Positions 1 through 7,497 are shown, counted from the stretch's first letter. The stretch: DNA of 8,474 bases from Atopobiaceae bacterium (GCA_017460265.1 JAFUBJ010000032.1:1-8474), one strand, 5' to 3'. Translations and numbers: made by a program. The notes: a model not told the origin generated them from the sequence alone.

Positions 1-1251
1 CACGGCATGGTGCTGAACTACGGGCAGGGCGCGGACCCCGACCCCGCTTTGGGAACCGGTTCAGTCATGCAGGACAAGGGTGGCCTCTACCACCTCTTCT
101 ATACGGGTCACAACGACACGGGCAACGGTGGAAAGGGCAAGGAGTGCGTCATGCACGCCACCAGCACAGACCGCGAGAACTGGACCAAGGACGCGGAGCC
201 GCTGTTCTTTGCACCCGACGGCTACTCCAAGGACGACTTCCGCGACCCCGAGGTCTTCTGGGTAGACGAGGAACAGTGCTACTGGCTGCTTATTGCCGCG
301 CGCAACGAGGAGCTGGGCGGTCTGGTGCTCAAGTACACCTCGACCGACCTTGCCAATTGGCAGCTCGAGGGTCCCATGTTTGCCCCCATGGCGCAGTACA
401 TGTGCGAGTGCCCCGACCTGTTCCGCTTGGGGGACAAGTGGTACCTCACCTACAGCTGGGACTGCGTGACCTACTATGCGATGAGCGACTCAATGTATGG
501 TCCCTTCGTTCCTCCCAGGGACAACATCCTTGACGGCAAGGGTCTTACCGAGGGTGCCGGATTCATCTTCTATGCCGGCAAGACCGCAGTGAAGGATGGC
601 CACACCTACCTCTGCGCCTGGATCGGACAGCCCGGACTTAGCTCCGACTCCGGCATCTACCAGTGGGCGGGCAACGTCATGTTCCACGAGCTTGTGCAGC
701 AAAAGGACGGGATCCTTGGCGTGAAGGCGCCCGAAGTGTTTGGTGAATACTTCACCGTCGACAAGCCGGTAACCTTTGGTGCGGTTCATGGTGAAGTCAA
801 GGGCAACGGCAACACCATCAACCTCGCTGCGGATGACGAGTCCTTCTCTCTGGCAGATTTGGGGACTAGGCCGGCATCGATGACGCTCGAGTGCGACGTG
901 AAGATGGATGAGGACGGATGTGTCGGCTTTGCCTTTGGCGGTAGCGAAGGTGACGAGACCTGGACGGCACTCTGCCTTGACGGGCGGAGGGACCAGCTGC
1001 ACTTTGAGGGCTATCAGATCACTGATCTCAGGACGATGGAGCCCGGGTCAATCACCCGGTTTGACTTTGACCGTAACTCCACGCACCATGTGAAGTTGGT
1101 GTGCGAGAACGAGATCGTCGTCCTCTACATTGATGACATGAAGGCGCTTGGCTCCCGCATCACCCACTCCACGGGAGGTTCGCACATTGGTGTCTTTGCC
1201 GATGGATGCAATGCAAGCTTCAGCAACATCACCATGACGCTTCCCGCATAG
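1..1251 (+). CDS. GH32-like glycoside hydrolase, 5'-truncated by window edge
   Basis: The reading frame is open from base 1 and runs 416 codons to TAG, so the true start lies upstream. The first ATG in the window (base 7) has no ribosome binding site and is probably internal. Seen: a beta-propeller pattern typical of clan GH-J, with YHLFYTGHN (window codons 30-38), the RDP transition-state motif (RDPEVF, codons 81-86) and the EC acid/base motif (ECPDLF, Glu at codon 136). The nucleophile blade (usually W-x-N-D-P-N-G or a variant) is missing because it precedes the window. Codons about 255-416 look like the C-terminal beta-sandwich of GH32 enzymes (FSNITMTL near the end). Family knowledge: GH32 enzymes cleave beta-fructosides such as sucrose, inulin or levan. 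The exact substrate cannot be read here, and this divergent branch could act on another glycan. A strong terminator follows directly. It lies on the same strand as the GH78 rhamnosidase, which suggests a carbohydrate-use region. Confidence 0.82.
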   Translation, partial: HGMVLNYGQGADPDPALGTGSVMQDKGGLYHLFYTGHNDTGNGGKGKECVMHATSTDRENWTKDAEPLFFAPDGYSKDDFRDPEVFWVDEEQCYWLLIAARNEELGGLVLKYTSTDLANWQLEGPMFAPMAQYMCECPDLFRLGDKWYLTYSWDCVTYYAMSDSMYGPFVPPRDNILDGKGLTEGAGFIFYAGKTAVKDGHTYLCAWIGQPGLSSDSGIYQWAGNVMFHELVQQKDGILGVKAPEVFGEYFTVDKPVTFGAVHGEVKGNGNTINLAADDESFSLADLGTRPASMTLECDVKMDEDGCVGFAFGGSEGDETWTALCLDGRRDQLHFEGYQITDLRTMEPGSITRFDFDRNSTHHVKLVCENEIVVLYIDDMKALGSRITHSTGGSHIGVFADGCNASFSNITMTLPA

Positions 1252-1278
1252 TACGAGGTAGCGCAAACGAGCTCTCCC

Positions 1279-1320
1279 ATGGGGAGCGACGGGATTTTCC
1301 TGTCGCTCCCCATTTTGTGT
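1279..1320 (+). terminator. Intrinsic terminator of the GH32-like gene
   Basis: A perfect 12-bp stem pairs ATGGGGAGCGAC (1279-1290) with GTCGCTCCCCAT (1302-1313). The stem can extend inward by about four pairs to a TTT loop. It is followed by TTTTGTGTT. It lies 28 bp after the GH32 stop codon and separates that gene from the HAD gene. Confidence 0.9.
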
Positions 1321-1449
1321 TCCCTAGCAGATTGCCCTGTACGTCCCTAATCTGGTGAAGGCCAAAGAAAGAACTGGCTCTTGGGGAGTGCGAGCGTGAA
1401 TCTGCCATACTGGAACGCGGCGTGTGAGCCCCTAGGGAAGAGGGTATAC

Positions 1450-2223
1450 ATGATCAAGGCGGCATTCTTTGACGTTGACGGAACGCTACTCTCGCACACG
1501 AGCAACAGCGTCCCTGCCAGCGCATGACAAGCGCTTGATCGCTTGCGCCAACAGGGCTTGATGGTTGGCCTGGCAACGGGGAGGAGCCAGGCGGAGCTTG
1601 ACGAGCTTCCCCTTGACGGGCTGACGTTTGATGCGCTGCTGCTGCATAACGGACAGATGATCCTGGATGGGAAGGGCAACTACATTGCCGGAAACCCCTT
1701 GGGAGGGGAGGCCCTTGAGCGGGTCCTCGCGCTCTTCGAGGCGCGCGAGATACCCGTTGTGCTGATCGAGCGGGAACGCACCTACATCAGCTTCGTCAAC
1801 GACGACGTGGTACGGGCGCAGGCCGACACCCATACCTCGGTCCCTCCCGTCGGCGTCTACGAGGGGGCAACGGTGATTCAGGCCATGGCGTATGTGGACG
1901 AGTCCAAGACCGAATGGCTTCGCCGCATGTTGGTGGGTTGCGACGTCACGCGCTGGCATGCGAAGGCGGTGGACATCAACGCTCCCTCTCCAGGCGGCAA
2001 GGCCGATGGCCTGATGCGCTGGTGCAAGGCAAATGGCGTTGACCTTTCCGAGGTAGTCACCTTCGGCGATGCCGAAAACGACGTGACCATGCTTCGTGCC
2101 GCGGGGGTGGGCGTGGCCATGGGCAATGCGGTCGAGGAGGCCAAGGAGGCTGCCGATTTCGTGACTGCCGACATCGACGATGACGGCGTGTGGAACGCTT
2201 TGGAGCTTTTGGGGCTGAGCTGA
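1450..2223 (+). pseudogene. Cof-type HAD-superfamily phosphatase interrupted by in-frame TGA
   Basis: The frame from ATG 1450 encodes a 257-residue Cof-like HAD hydrolase except that codon 26 (1525-1527) is TGA. Seen: motif I FFDVDGTLL with nucleophile Asp8 and Asp10, motif II LATGRS, a motif III lysine in PGGKADG, and motif IV GDAENDVTML. Homology continues in the same frame on both sides of the stop (VPASA-stop-QALDRLRQQG), so there is no frameshift. In relatives this position commonly holds a polar residue such as Arg, so CGA to TGA is the simplest explanation. Family role: dephosphorylation of phosphosugars or related cytosolic metabolites. Restart at TTG 1543 or ATG 1561 would lose the nucleophile and give an inactive protein. 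A purine-rich stretch (GGAAGAGGG) precedes ATG 1450. It could be a recent pseudogene, a sequencing error, or a gene expressed by UGA readthrough. TGA ends several other genes in the window, so a global code change is unlikely. Confidence 0.8.
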
Positions 2224-2244
2224 CGTTCAGGGCGCTGTCCTCTT

Positions 2245-2275
2245 TTGACAAAATGCGCAGTGATTTTCGAATTAT
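2245..2275 (+). promoter_or_regulatory. Candidate sigma-A-type promoter upstream of the rhamnosidase
   Basis: TTGACA (2245-2250) matches the -35 consensus perfectly. AATTAT (2270-2275) is a weak -10 at a long 19-bp spacing. It lies in the 143-bp AT-richer gap between the HAD pseudogene and GH78. The -10 assignment is uncertain. Confidence 0.4.
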
Positions 2276-2321
2276 TGACCACCCTTAAATTGGGCAATTA
2301 CATGGCGTTTATTGATGTCAC

Positions 2322-2350
2322 AATGGTCCTAAATCCACAAATAATGGTCA
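2322..2350 (+). promoter_or_regulatory. Direct repeat AATGGTC, possible regulator site before GH78
   Basis: AATGGTC occurs at 2322-2328 and 2343-2349 with starts 21 bp apart, about two helical turns. The second copy extends to TGGTCA, and an inverted TGACCA lies at 2276-2281. The pair ends 16 bp before the GH78 ATG. A sugar-responsive regulator site is inferred. AraC-family proteins, which often control rhamnose genes, bind direct repeats with such spacing, but nothing here identifies the protein. Confidence 0.35.
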
Positions 2351-2366
2351 GCTTTTGGAGGACGGC

Positions 2367-5147
2367 ATGAGAATTGTGCGTATGCAGGTCAACCACATCA
2401 CCAATCCGCTCGGTTTTGACCTGGGGGAGCGGCCGACGTTTTCCTGGGTCGTTGAGGAAGCGACTGGCAAGCGCGCCGAGTCGTCTCGCGTGGTCGTGAC
2501 CAGTGGTGACAAGGTCGTCGTCGACAGCGGCTGGGCTGACCTTGATGCCAAGGCCTGCGCGCTTGACGTGTCGCTCGAACCGCGCACTCGCTATGAGTGG
2601 ACCGTTTCCGTGCGTTCAGACGCGGGTGAGGAGGCCACGAGCGATGTTGCCTGGTTCGAGACGGCAAAGATGGACGAGCCCTGGGCTGCCCAGTGGATCA
2701 CCTGCGATTACGCCGAGCCTCGCCACCCGGTGTTTGGAAAGCGCATCGAGCTTGCGGCCGGTAAGGAGGTTGCCTCTGCGCGTCTCTACATCGTGGGTCT
2801 GGGCGTGTATGAGGCATGCCTTGGCGGAAGGCGCGTGGGCGACGAGTACCTTGCCCCCGGCACGCATGCCTACGACCAATGGCTGCAGTACCAGACCTAT
2901 GACGTGACCGACCTTGTGGCTGACGGCGCCGAGCTTTCGGTGGCGCTTGGCCACGGATGGTACTCGGGCCGCTTTGGCTTTGTCCTCTCAGACGAGGGCT
3001 TCTATGGCAACGACTGGCGCCTCATTGCCGAGCTGCGTGTTTGGTATGCCGACGGTTCTGAGCAGGTCATGGGCACGGACGACAGCTGGCAGGTGACCCG
3101 CTCCAACGTGACCTTCTCCAACATCTACGACGGCGAGCACGTGGACGACACGCTGCCCGCGCTGCCTGCGGTGCCAGCTATGCTGCTGGATGCCCAGGAG
3201 GCGGCGGAAGCTACCGCCAAGCTGCATGCTCGCCTGTCTCTGCCCGTGGTGGCGCATGAGACCTTCTCGCCCATGCTTGTCCGTACGCCGGCGGGGGAGT
3301 GCGTGCTCGATTTGGGCCAGAACATCGCGGGAACCTTCCGTCTGCGCGGACAATGGCCTGCCGCCGCTCGTGTGCACGTGCAGCTGGGCGAGCTGCTGCA
3401 GGACGGCAACTTCTATCGCGACAACCTGCGCACGGCCCGTGCCGAGTACTGGTATGTGAGCGATGGCGAGCCACACCTGCTGGAGCCGCACTTCACGTTC
3501 TATGGCTATCAGTATGCGAAGGTCGAGGTTGACGGTCTCGCGCCGGCCGACTTTGACCCCGCAGACTTCACGGGCGTTGCGCTCTACTCTGACTTTGACT
3601 CCGAGCGCGGCCGCATCACCACAGGTAACGCCAAGGTCAACCAGCTCGTGAGCAACGCGCGCTGGGGCATGCGCGACAACTTCCTGGATACCGCGACAGA
3701 TTGCCCACAGCGCGACGAGCGCATGGGTTGGACGGGCGACGCCAACGTCTTTTCCGGAACGGCGCTGCGCCTGGCCGCCCCATACGCCTTCTATCGCAAG
3801 TACCTCTACGACATGGCGCTTGAGCAGGCAGCGCATGACGGCCAGGTGACGGCCACGGTGCCGTCGTTTGGTTCGCAGTTTGGCAACGGTACCGCCGTGT
3901 GGGGTGATGTCACCTGTCGCATCCCATGGAACATGTACGAGGTGGACGGCGATCCCTCGATTCTTGCGGAGCACTATGACGCCATGCGCGGCTGGGTGGA
4001 CTGGATCGAGCGTCTCGACGGTGACGGGCACATCTGGGGCAAGGTGTTCCAGTTTGGCGATTGGCTCGCTTTGGACGACCCGGTGCCTGGCGGTGTCATG
4101 GGCGGCACGGACACGGGGCTCATTGCCTATCTCTGCTGGTGGGACAGCACCATGACGGTGGCCGCCGCCGCTCACGTGCTGGGCAGAGATGAGGATGAGG
4201 CGCACTATCGCGCGCTGGCGGATCGCATCGGCGCCTGGCTCAATGACGAGTACTACACAGCCACAGGACGCTGCGCCGTCAACACGCAGACCGCCTATGT
4301 CCTTTCGCTTTGGTACGGCTTTGGCAACCGCGTATGGAGCGCGGCACAGCTGCGCCGTCTGCTGCAGGAGAACGGAGGCAAGCTCAAGACGGGCTTTGCC
4401 GGGACGCCGCTTTTGTGCCCCGTGCTCTCGCAGAACGGACTTGACCGTGAGGCCTACGACCTGCTCCTGAACGAGGGCTATCCTGGTTGGCTCTTTGCCG
4501 TCAACCTTGGGGCCACCACCGTCTGGGAGCGCTGGAACTCGCTGGATGCCGACGGGCACATCACCGGCATCAACATGAACTCCATGAACCACTACAGCTA
4601 TGGCTCCATCGTGGAGTGGCTCATGAGCTATGCCGCGGGCCTCAACCCGGCTGCGCCGGGCTATGCCCAGGCGACGGTTGCCCCGCATGTGGACTGGCGC
4701 CTGCGCTCCTGTGCGGCAGAGATGGATACCGCTGCGGGTACCTATGCCGCAAGCTGGGAGTGCGTGGACGAGACGCACTTGCGCTTGTGCGTGACGGTGC
4801 CCTTTGGTGGAGAGGCGATAGTCACGCTGCCCTTTGCGGACGAGGCGGCATACGAGGCGCTTGGTGGCCACGTGCTTTCGGCGGGCTCCTATGAGGTGTG
4901 CTACGAGACCGCCCGTCCCCTTCGCCGTGTGCCGAACGTGGACTGGACGGTGGCGCAGCTGCTGGATGATCCTGCGGTTGCGAACGCCGCGCGCCCCTTT
5001 GTGGACGGCTTCGACTTCTGCATGAACAGTGCCGATCCCACCAAGACCCTGCGCGAGCTTCAGGCAGAGGGCCTGGGCCAGAACCGCAAGATGACGGTGG
5101 ACGAGCTCGAGGCTTGCGACGCCGCGCTGCGCGAGCTTGCCGACTAG
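2367..5147 (+). CDS. Alpha-L-rhamnosidase, glycoside hydrolase family 78
   Basis: The protein is 926 residues from ATG 2367, chosen because GGAGGA (2357-2362) sits four bases before it. An in-frame TTG at 2355 overlaps that site. GH78 enzymes release terminal L-rhamnose from plant glycosides and pectic side chains. Seen in order: an N-terminal Fn3-like region (about 1-100), the N-terminal beta-sandwich (about 130-290, YIVGLGVYEACLGG), a concanavalin-like region (about 300-410, LDLGQNIAG, EPHFTFYGYQY), an (alpha/alpha)6 barrel, and a C-terminal beta domain. The family hallmark DCPQRDERMGWTGD spans residues 445-458 and carries the acidic catalytic cluster. Glu721 in VWERW matches the usual second catalytic glutamate. 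A further ~79 residues (848-926) form an extra, probably helical tail. No signal peptide is visible, so it is probably cytosolic and acts on imported oligosaccharides. No transporter or rhamnose catabolic gene is in the window. Confidence 0.95.
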   Translation: MRIVRMQVNHITNPLGFDLGERPTFSWVVEEATGKRAESSRVVVTSGDKVVVDSGWADLDAKACALDVSLEPRTRYEWTVSVRSDAGEEATSDVAWFETAKMDEPWAAQWITCDYAEPRHPVFGKRIELAAGKEVASARLYIVGLGVYEACLGGRRVGDEYLAPGTHAYDQWLQYQTYDVTDLVADGAELSVALGHGWYSGRFGFVLSDEGFYGNDWRLIAELRVWYADGSEQVMGTDDSWQVTRSNVTFSNIYDGEHVDDTLPALPAVPAMLLDAQEAAEATAKLHARLSLPVVAHETFSPMLVRTPAGECVLDLGQNIAGTFRLRGQWPAAARVHVQLGELLQDGNFYRDNLRTARAEYWYVSDGEPHLLEPHFTFYGYQYAKVEVDGLAPADFDPADFTGVALYSDFDSERGRITTGNAKVNQLVSNARWGMRDNFLDTATDCPQRDERMGWTGDANVFSGTALRLAAPYAFYRKYLYDMALEQAAHDGQVTATVPSFGSQFGNGTAVWGDVTCRIPWNMYEVDGDPSILAEHYDAMRGWVDWIERLDGDGHIWGKVFQFGDWLALDDPVPGGVMGGTDTGLIAYLCWWDSTMTVAAAAHVLGRDEDEAHYRALADRIGAWLNDEYYTATGRCAVNTQTAYVLSLWYGFGNRVWSAAQLRRLLQENGGKLKTGFAGTPLLCPVLSQNGLDREAYDLLLNEGYPGWLFAVNLGATTVWERWNSLDADGHITGINMNSMNHYSYGSIVEWLMSYAAGLNPAAPGYAQATVAPHVDWRLRSCAAEMDTAAGTYAASWECVDETHLRLCVTVPFGGEAIVTLPFADEAAYEALGGHVLSAGSYEVCYETARPLRRVPNVDWTVAQLLDDPAVANAARPFVDGFDFCMNSADPTKTLRELQAEGLGQNRKMTVDELEACDAALRELAD

Positions 5148-5186
5148 TGACCTTTTGAACAGGTACCCGTCCCCTGTTCACGTCAC
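5147..5186. repeat. REP-like hairpin between convergent genes
   Basis: TGAACAGG (5156-5163) pairs perfectly with CCTGTTCA (5173-5180) around TACCCGTCC. An outer GTGAC (5147-5151) pairs with GTCAC (5182-5186). It fills the whole gap between the stop codons of GH78 and the minus-strand HAD gene. It could act as a bidirectional terminator, but neither strand has a good T-run after the stem. The GGGGACGGGTACC core on the minus strand resembles dispersed REP-type palindromes, so a repeat element is at least as likely. Confidence 0.5.
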
Positions 5187-5960
5187 TTACCTCTGCATGA
5201 AGTTGAGAATGCCCTCTGCTGCCGTGTCGATGAGTACGTCGGCGTGGGCATGCATCTCGGCGGGTGACGAGTTGAACGTGTAGGCCACGTCTGCGGCGTC
5301 AAGCAAGGGCAGGTCGTTGAAGGAATCGCCCATGCCTGCGGTGAGGCCGGCGCCATAGTATTCGGCTGCGCGCCGAAGGCCCGTGCCCTTGGAACAGCCC
5401 GCGGGAACCACGTCAATGCTCGCGAGGTTCACGTAGGCGGTGACAAGACCGGCGTAGCGCTCGTTCTCAAGGGCTGCCGCCTCCTGAGCGATCTCGATGG
5501 TCTCCGTCTCCATGGCGTATCCGTAGAAGGGCCCCTCGATATCATCGAACGAAGAGGTGATGCACAGGGGCCATTCGGTGCTGTCGGTAAAGCTCCAGTA
5601 GTCCTCGGCAGCACAGACAAGCGCCTGCTCATGAACTACGGCCATAGGGGAGAGGGTGCGATATAGGTCGTGGGCAAGCTCCCGAGAGATGGTCTTGCTC
5701 CAGATGAGCTGCCGGTCGCGGTCCCAGATGGCAGCGCCGGTGGTGGCGATGTAGAAGTCAAACGTGAAATCGAGGCCGGGAGCAGCGTCGGTCTGGCGGG
5801 TGAGGCCAAAGAGGGGCCTTCCGGTGCATACGCCAAAGAGGCCGCCCTGTGCCTGGAAGTCGAGGATGGCTTGCGTGTCGGTGGGGTTGACGAGATAGCG
5901 GTCATCGGTGCCCCAGAAATGGAGCGTTCCGTCAAAGTCGCTGGCAAAGAGCTTGGTCAT
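5187..5960 (-). CDS. Cof-type HAD-superfamily hydrolase (phosphatase)
   Basis: The 257-residue protein has all four HAD motifs. Motif I is FASDFDGTL with Asp8 as nucleophile and Asp10 as acid/base, motif II is CTGRP, motif III is the lysine in CSKGTGL, and motif IV is GDSFNDLPLL. The C2-type cap lies between motifs II and III, as in Cof/YbiV-like enzymes. Family role: cytosolic hydrolysis of phosphosugars or other small phosphoesters with Mg2+. The individual substrate is not predictable. On the minus strand GGGAGA precedes the ATG by four bases, which supports this start. It ends TAA and converges on GH78 with only 39 bp between stop codons. Its upstream region carries an 8+8-bp palindrome overlapping a possible -10. 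It is similar in size and type to the interrupted HAD gene at 1450, and an intact paralogue could cover for that loss. Confidence 0.93.
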   Translation of the reverse strand: MTKLFASDFDGTLHFWGTDDRYLVNPTDTQAILDFQAQGGLFGVCTGRPLFGLTRQTDAAPGLDFTFDFYIATTGAAIWDRDRQLIWSKTISRELAHDLYRTLSPMAVVHEQALVCAAEDYWSFTDSTEWPLCITSSFDDIEGPFYGYAMETETIEIAQEAAALENERYAGLVTAYVNLASIDVVPAGCSKGTGLRRAAEYYGAGLTAGMGDSFNDLPLLDAADVAYTFNSSPAEMHAHADVLIDTAAEGILNFMQR

Positions 5961-5987
5961 GATGTCTCCCGTGGCTTGTGTCGTATC

Positions 5988-6009
5988 ATCTCATGATATG
6001 CCATGAGAT
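5988..6009 (-). promoter_or_regulatory. Palindromic operator-like site upstream of the minus-strand HAD gene
   Basis: ATCTCATG (5988-5995) and CATGAGAT (6002-6009) form a perfect inverted repeat around ATATGC. On the minus strand TATCAT (complement of 5993-5998) is a plausible -10 inside it, 33 bp from the start codon. No good -35 is visible. A repressor site overlapping the promoter is inferred. Confidence 0.4.
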
Positions 6010-6052
6010 ACGTCCCCATTGTTTTTCCCAAGGTGGTACGACCGTCTTCTTC

Positions 6053-6219
6053 GAACTGTACATTTACTTTGGCTTATTCGGCCTCTTCTGGGGAGGAATG
6101 GGTGAGTTCAAATAAATGTACAGTTCTTTCGAAACTGATGCCTCACAACTGTACATTTACTTTCAGATATCCGATATTTGATAAATAAATGCGAAAAGAA
6201 GAAAATAAATGTACAGTTA
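6053..6219 (+). repeat. TGTACA array 1: two tandem ~74-nt imperfect hairpins before the 416-aa gene
   Basis: Four TGTACA sites start at 6057, 6117, 6150 and 6210 (steps 60, 33, 60). Sites 1 and 3 share the identical 17-mer AACTGTACATTTACTTT; sites 2 and 4 share its near-inverse AAATAAATGTACAGTT. Sites 1/2 form a hairpin whose 14 outer pairs are perfect (GAACTGTACATTTA with TAAATGTACAGTTC). Its next 24 positions inward to a 6-nt loop include 11 Watson-Crick and 8 G.U pairs, counting the four already in the perfect stem. Sites 3/4 form a weaker AT-rich hairpin of the same size. A 19-nt linker (6127-6145) separates them. The last TGTACA ends 31 nt before ATG 6247. The array is distinctly AT-rich against its surroundings. 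It could be a leader RNA, an operator array or a recombination/binding site; no known family is recognised. Confidence 0.85.
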
Positions 6220-6246
6220 TGAAGTATTGTCGCGGAGGACAGTGCG

Positions 6247-7497
6247 ATGGAGTTTACACTCTGTGGGTTATCGGCCCTTTCGGTTTTACGAGAGCTGCGC
6301 AAACGAAGGACTCTTGACATCTCCCATGCGCGACGAGTCAATCTGTCGGCACCCCTTTTGGCCGAGAAGGGAAAGAAACCTCGGAAGGCTATTGCCCAGT
6401 TTTTGGAGGGCTACTCCTGTATTGAGGGTTTTTCGCCTAAGCATCCGTTGCACATCGCAGTGCCCTCGCCAAAAGACCGTCCTCGTGTCAAGGATGTCGT
6501 GTGCACAGTCTATTCAGGCGGCCTTCCCGATGGGGCTTTTATAGACATCGGAAACGGGCTTGCCATGAGCAGCCCGGAGCTTTTGTTTATCGAGCTGGCA
6601 AACGTGATGTCGTCAGAGGTCCACCTTTTATTGGGTATGGAACTCTGCGGCACGTATGCACGCGACTCAGTGGACCCACGCAACGGTGAAGTTGCGTATC
6701 AGGTGCCTGCCGTGACAAGTGTTAGCAAGCTGCGAGCCTTTGTGGAGTCATGCTGGCACGTGAACGGAATGGGTAGGGCAAAAGCTACTTTGGAATGGCT
6801 ACAGGATGGAGCGTGGTCTCCGATGGAGGCCATTCTCGCGATGCTTGCCGTGCTCCCTGGAGCCATGCTCGGATATGACCTTTGGCCCGTAGATCTTAAC
6901 AAACGCGTTGATGTGGGGGAGAACGCCGAGAAGGGCGAGCGTGTGCCCGACCTCGTGTTCAGAGGAACTGAAGTTGGGCTGAACTATGACGGGGAGGACC
7001 ACCTTCCCCTGCAGGAGATTGTCGATGCGGCCATGCGGGTTGTGGCTTCACCCGGTGATGAGTCTTTGCAGAAGGAGCTTGAACAGGCCCTGCGCGACGC
7101 GCGTGATGGAGCCGTATCGGACAAGCGTCGCGATCGTGACCTTGGGGCGGCGGGGCTCACGGTGTTTGCGATGACCAAGGAAGATCTGTATGAGCGAGGC
7201 GGGCTTGACCGTCTCATGATGCAGGTCATAGATGCAATCGAGCGTTCCGGCAAGCGACGATTGAATAAACAGCGGATCATGCTGGAGAGCAAGCTTTTGT
7301 CTGAGATGCGCCAGGAGCTGATATGGTCTCTGTTGCCTGGCAAGGTGGGCCATGAGCATGCCCCGGTTTACGCAGAGCTGATGAAGCCAAATCCTGACCC
7401 GGCGCGCTATCAGCGGAAGGCGCGCCTTGTCGATGGCTCGTGGAAGATTAGTCAGGAGGAACGCAGCGAGATACCCACGTACGAAGTGTACTTTTGA
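6247..7497 (+). CDS. Hypothetical protein with divergent DUF559/Vsr-like PD-(D/E)xK core
   Basis: The 416-residue protein starts at ATG 6247, eight bases after GGAGG (6234-6238). It is not a named enzyme. Its pattern (SSPELLFIELAN, ELCGTYARD, SPMEAILAMLAVLPGAMLGYDL, LNKRVDVG) recalls an abundant, poorly described Coriobacteriia family sometimes labelled endonuclease-domain or AbiEi-like. Residues 233-252 (VPDLVFRGTEVGLNYDGEDH) fit the strand-turn-strand of DUF559/Vsr-type nucleases, with Asp235 and the YDG-x-x-H segment. Asn246 sits where such nucleases usually have the catalytic Glu (as in V-E-Y-D-G), so cleavage may be lost or altered. LTVFAMTKEDL (about 309-319) matches the later core strand. 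Residues 320-350 are helical and basic. There is no signal or membrane segment, so the protein is cytosolic. It is flanked by two TGTACA arrays, and the downstream array begins inside its last codons. A DNA-binding or defence role is plausible but unproven. Confidence 0.8.
   Translation: MEFTLCGLSALSVLRELRKRRTLDISHARRVNLSAPLLAEKGKKPRKAIAQFLEGYSCIEGFSPKHPLHIAVPSPKDRPRVKDVVCTVYSGGLPDGAFIDIGNGLAMSSPELLFIELANVMSSEVHLLLGMELCGTYARDSVDPRNGEVAYQVPAVTSVSKLRAFVESCWHVNGMGRAKATLEWLQDGAWSPMEAILAMLAVLPGAMLGYDLWPVDLNKRVDVGENAEKGERVPDLVFRGTEVGLNYDGEDHLPLQEIVDAAMRVVASPGDESLQKELEQALRDARDGAVSDKRRDRDLGAAGLTVFAMTKEDLYERGGLDRLMMQVIDAIERSGKRRLNKQRIMLESKLLSEMRQELIWSLLPGKVGHEHAPVYAELMKPNPDPARYQRKARLVDGSWKISQEERSEIPTYEVYF

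Noticed and set aside
490..1002. 170-codon minus-strand frame opposite the GH32-like gene
   Set aside because: Antisense to conserved GH32 coding sequence, with no domain-like pattern.
1381..1411. Promoter TTGGGG...CATACT before the interrupted HAD gene
   Set aside because: Both boxes are weak and the spacing is 19 bp; not strong enough to list as a feature.
1525..1527. Selenocysteine or genome-wide UGA recoding
   Set aside because: No selenoprotein family or nearby SECIS-like hairpin was recognised, and UGA terminates other genes in the window normally.
2988..4871. Long open frame (627 codons) on the minus strand opposite GH78
   Set aside because: It is a shadow of the high-GC codon pattern of a clear GH78 gene; its translation shows no recognisable family and it has no ribosome binding site that I can see.
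6116..6181. Mini-ORF of 21 codons starting at ATG in array 1 (MYSSFETD...)
   Set aside because: The start codon is created by the repeat (aATGTACA) and has no ribosome binding site; the same ATGTAC arises in other right-hand sites simply from the motif.
6003..6544. Short plus- and minus-strand frames (6003-6188, 6108-6341, 6209-6544) across array 1
   Set aside because: They run through repeats and the start of the 416-aa gene in other frames and lack ribosome binding sites and family signatures.
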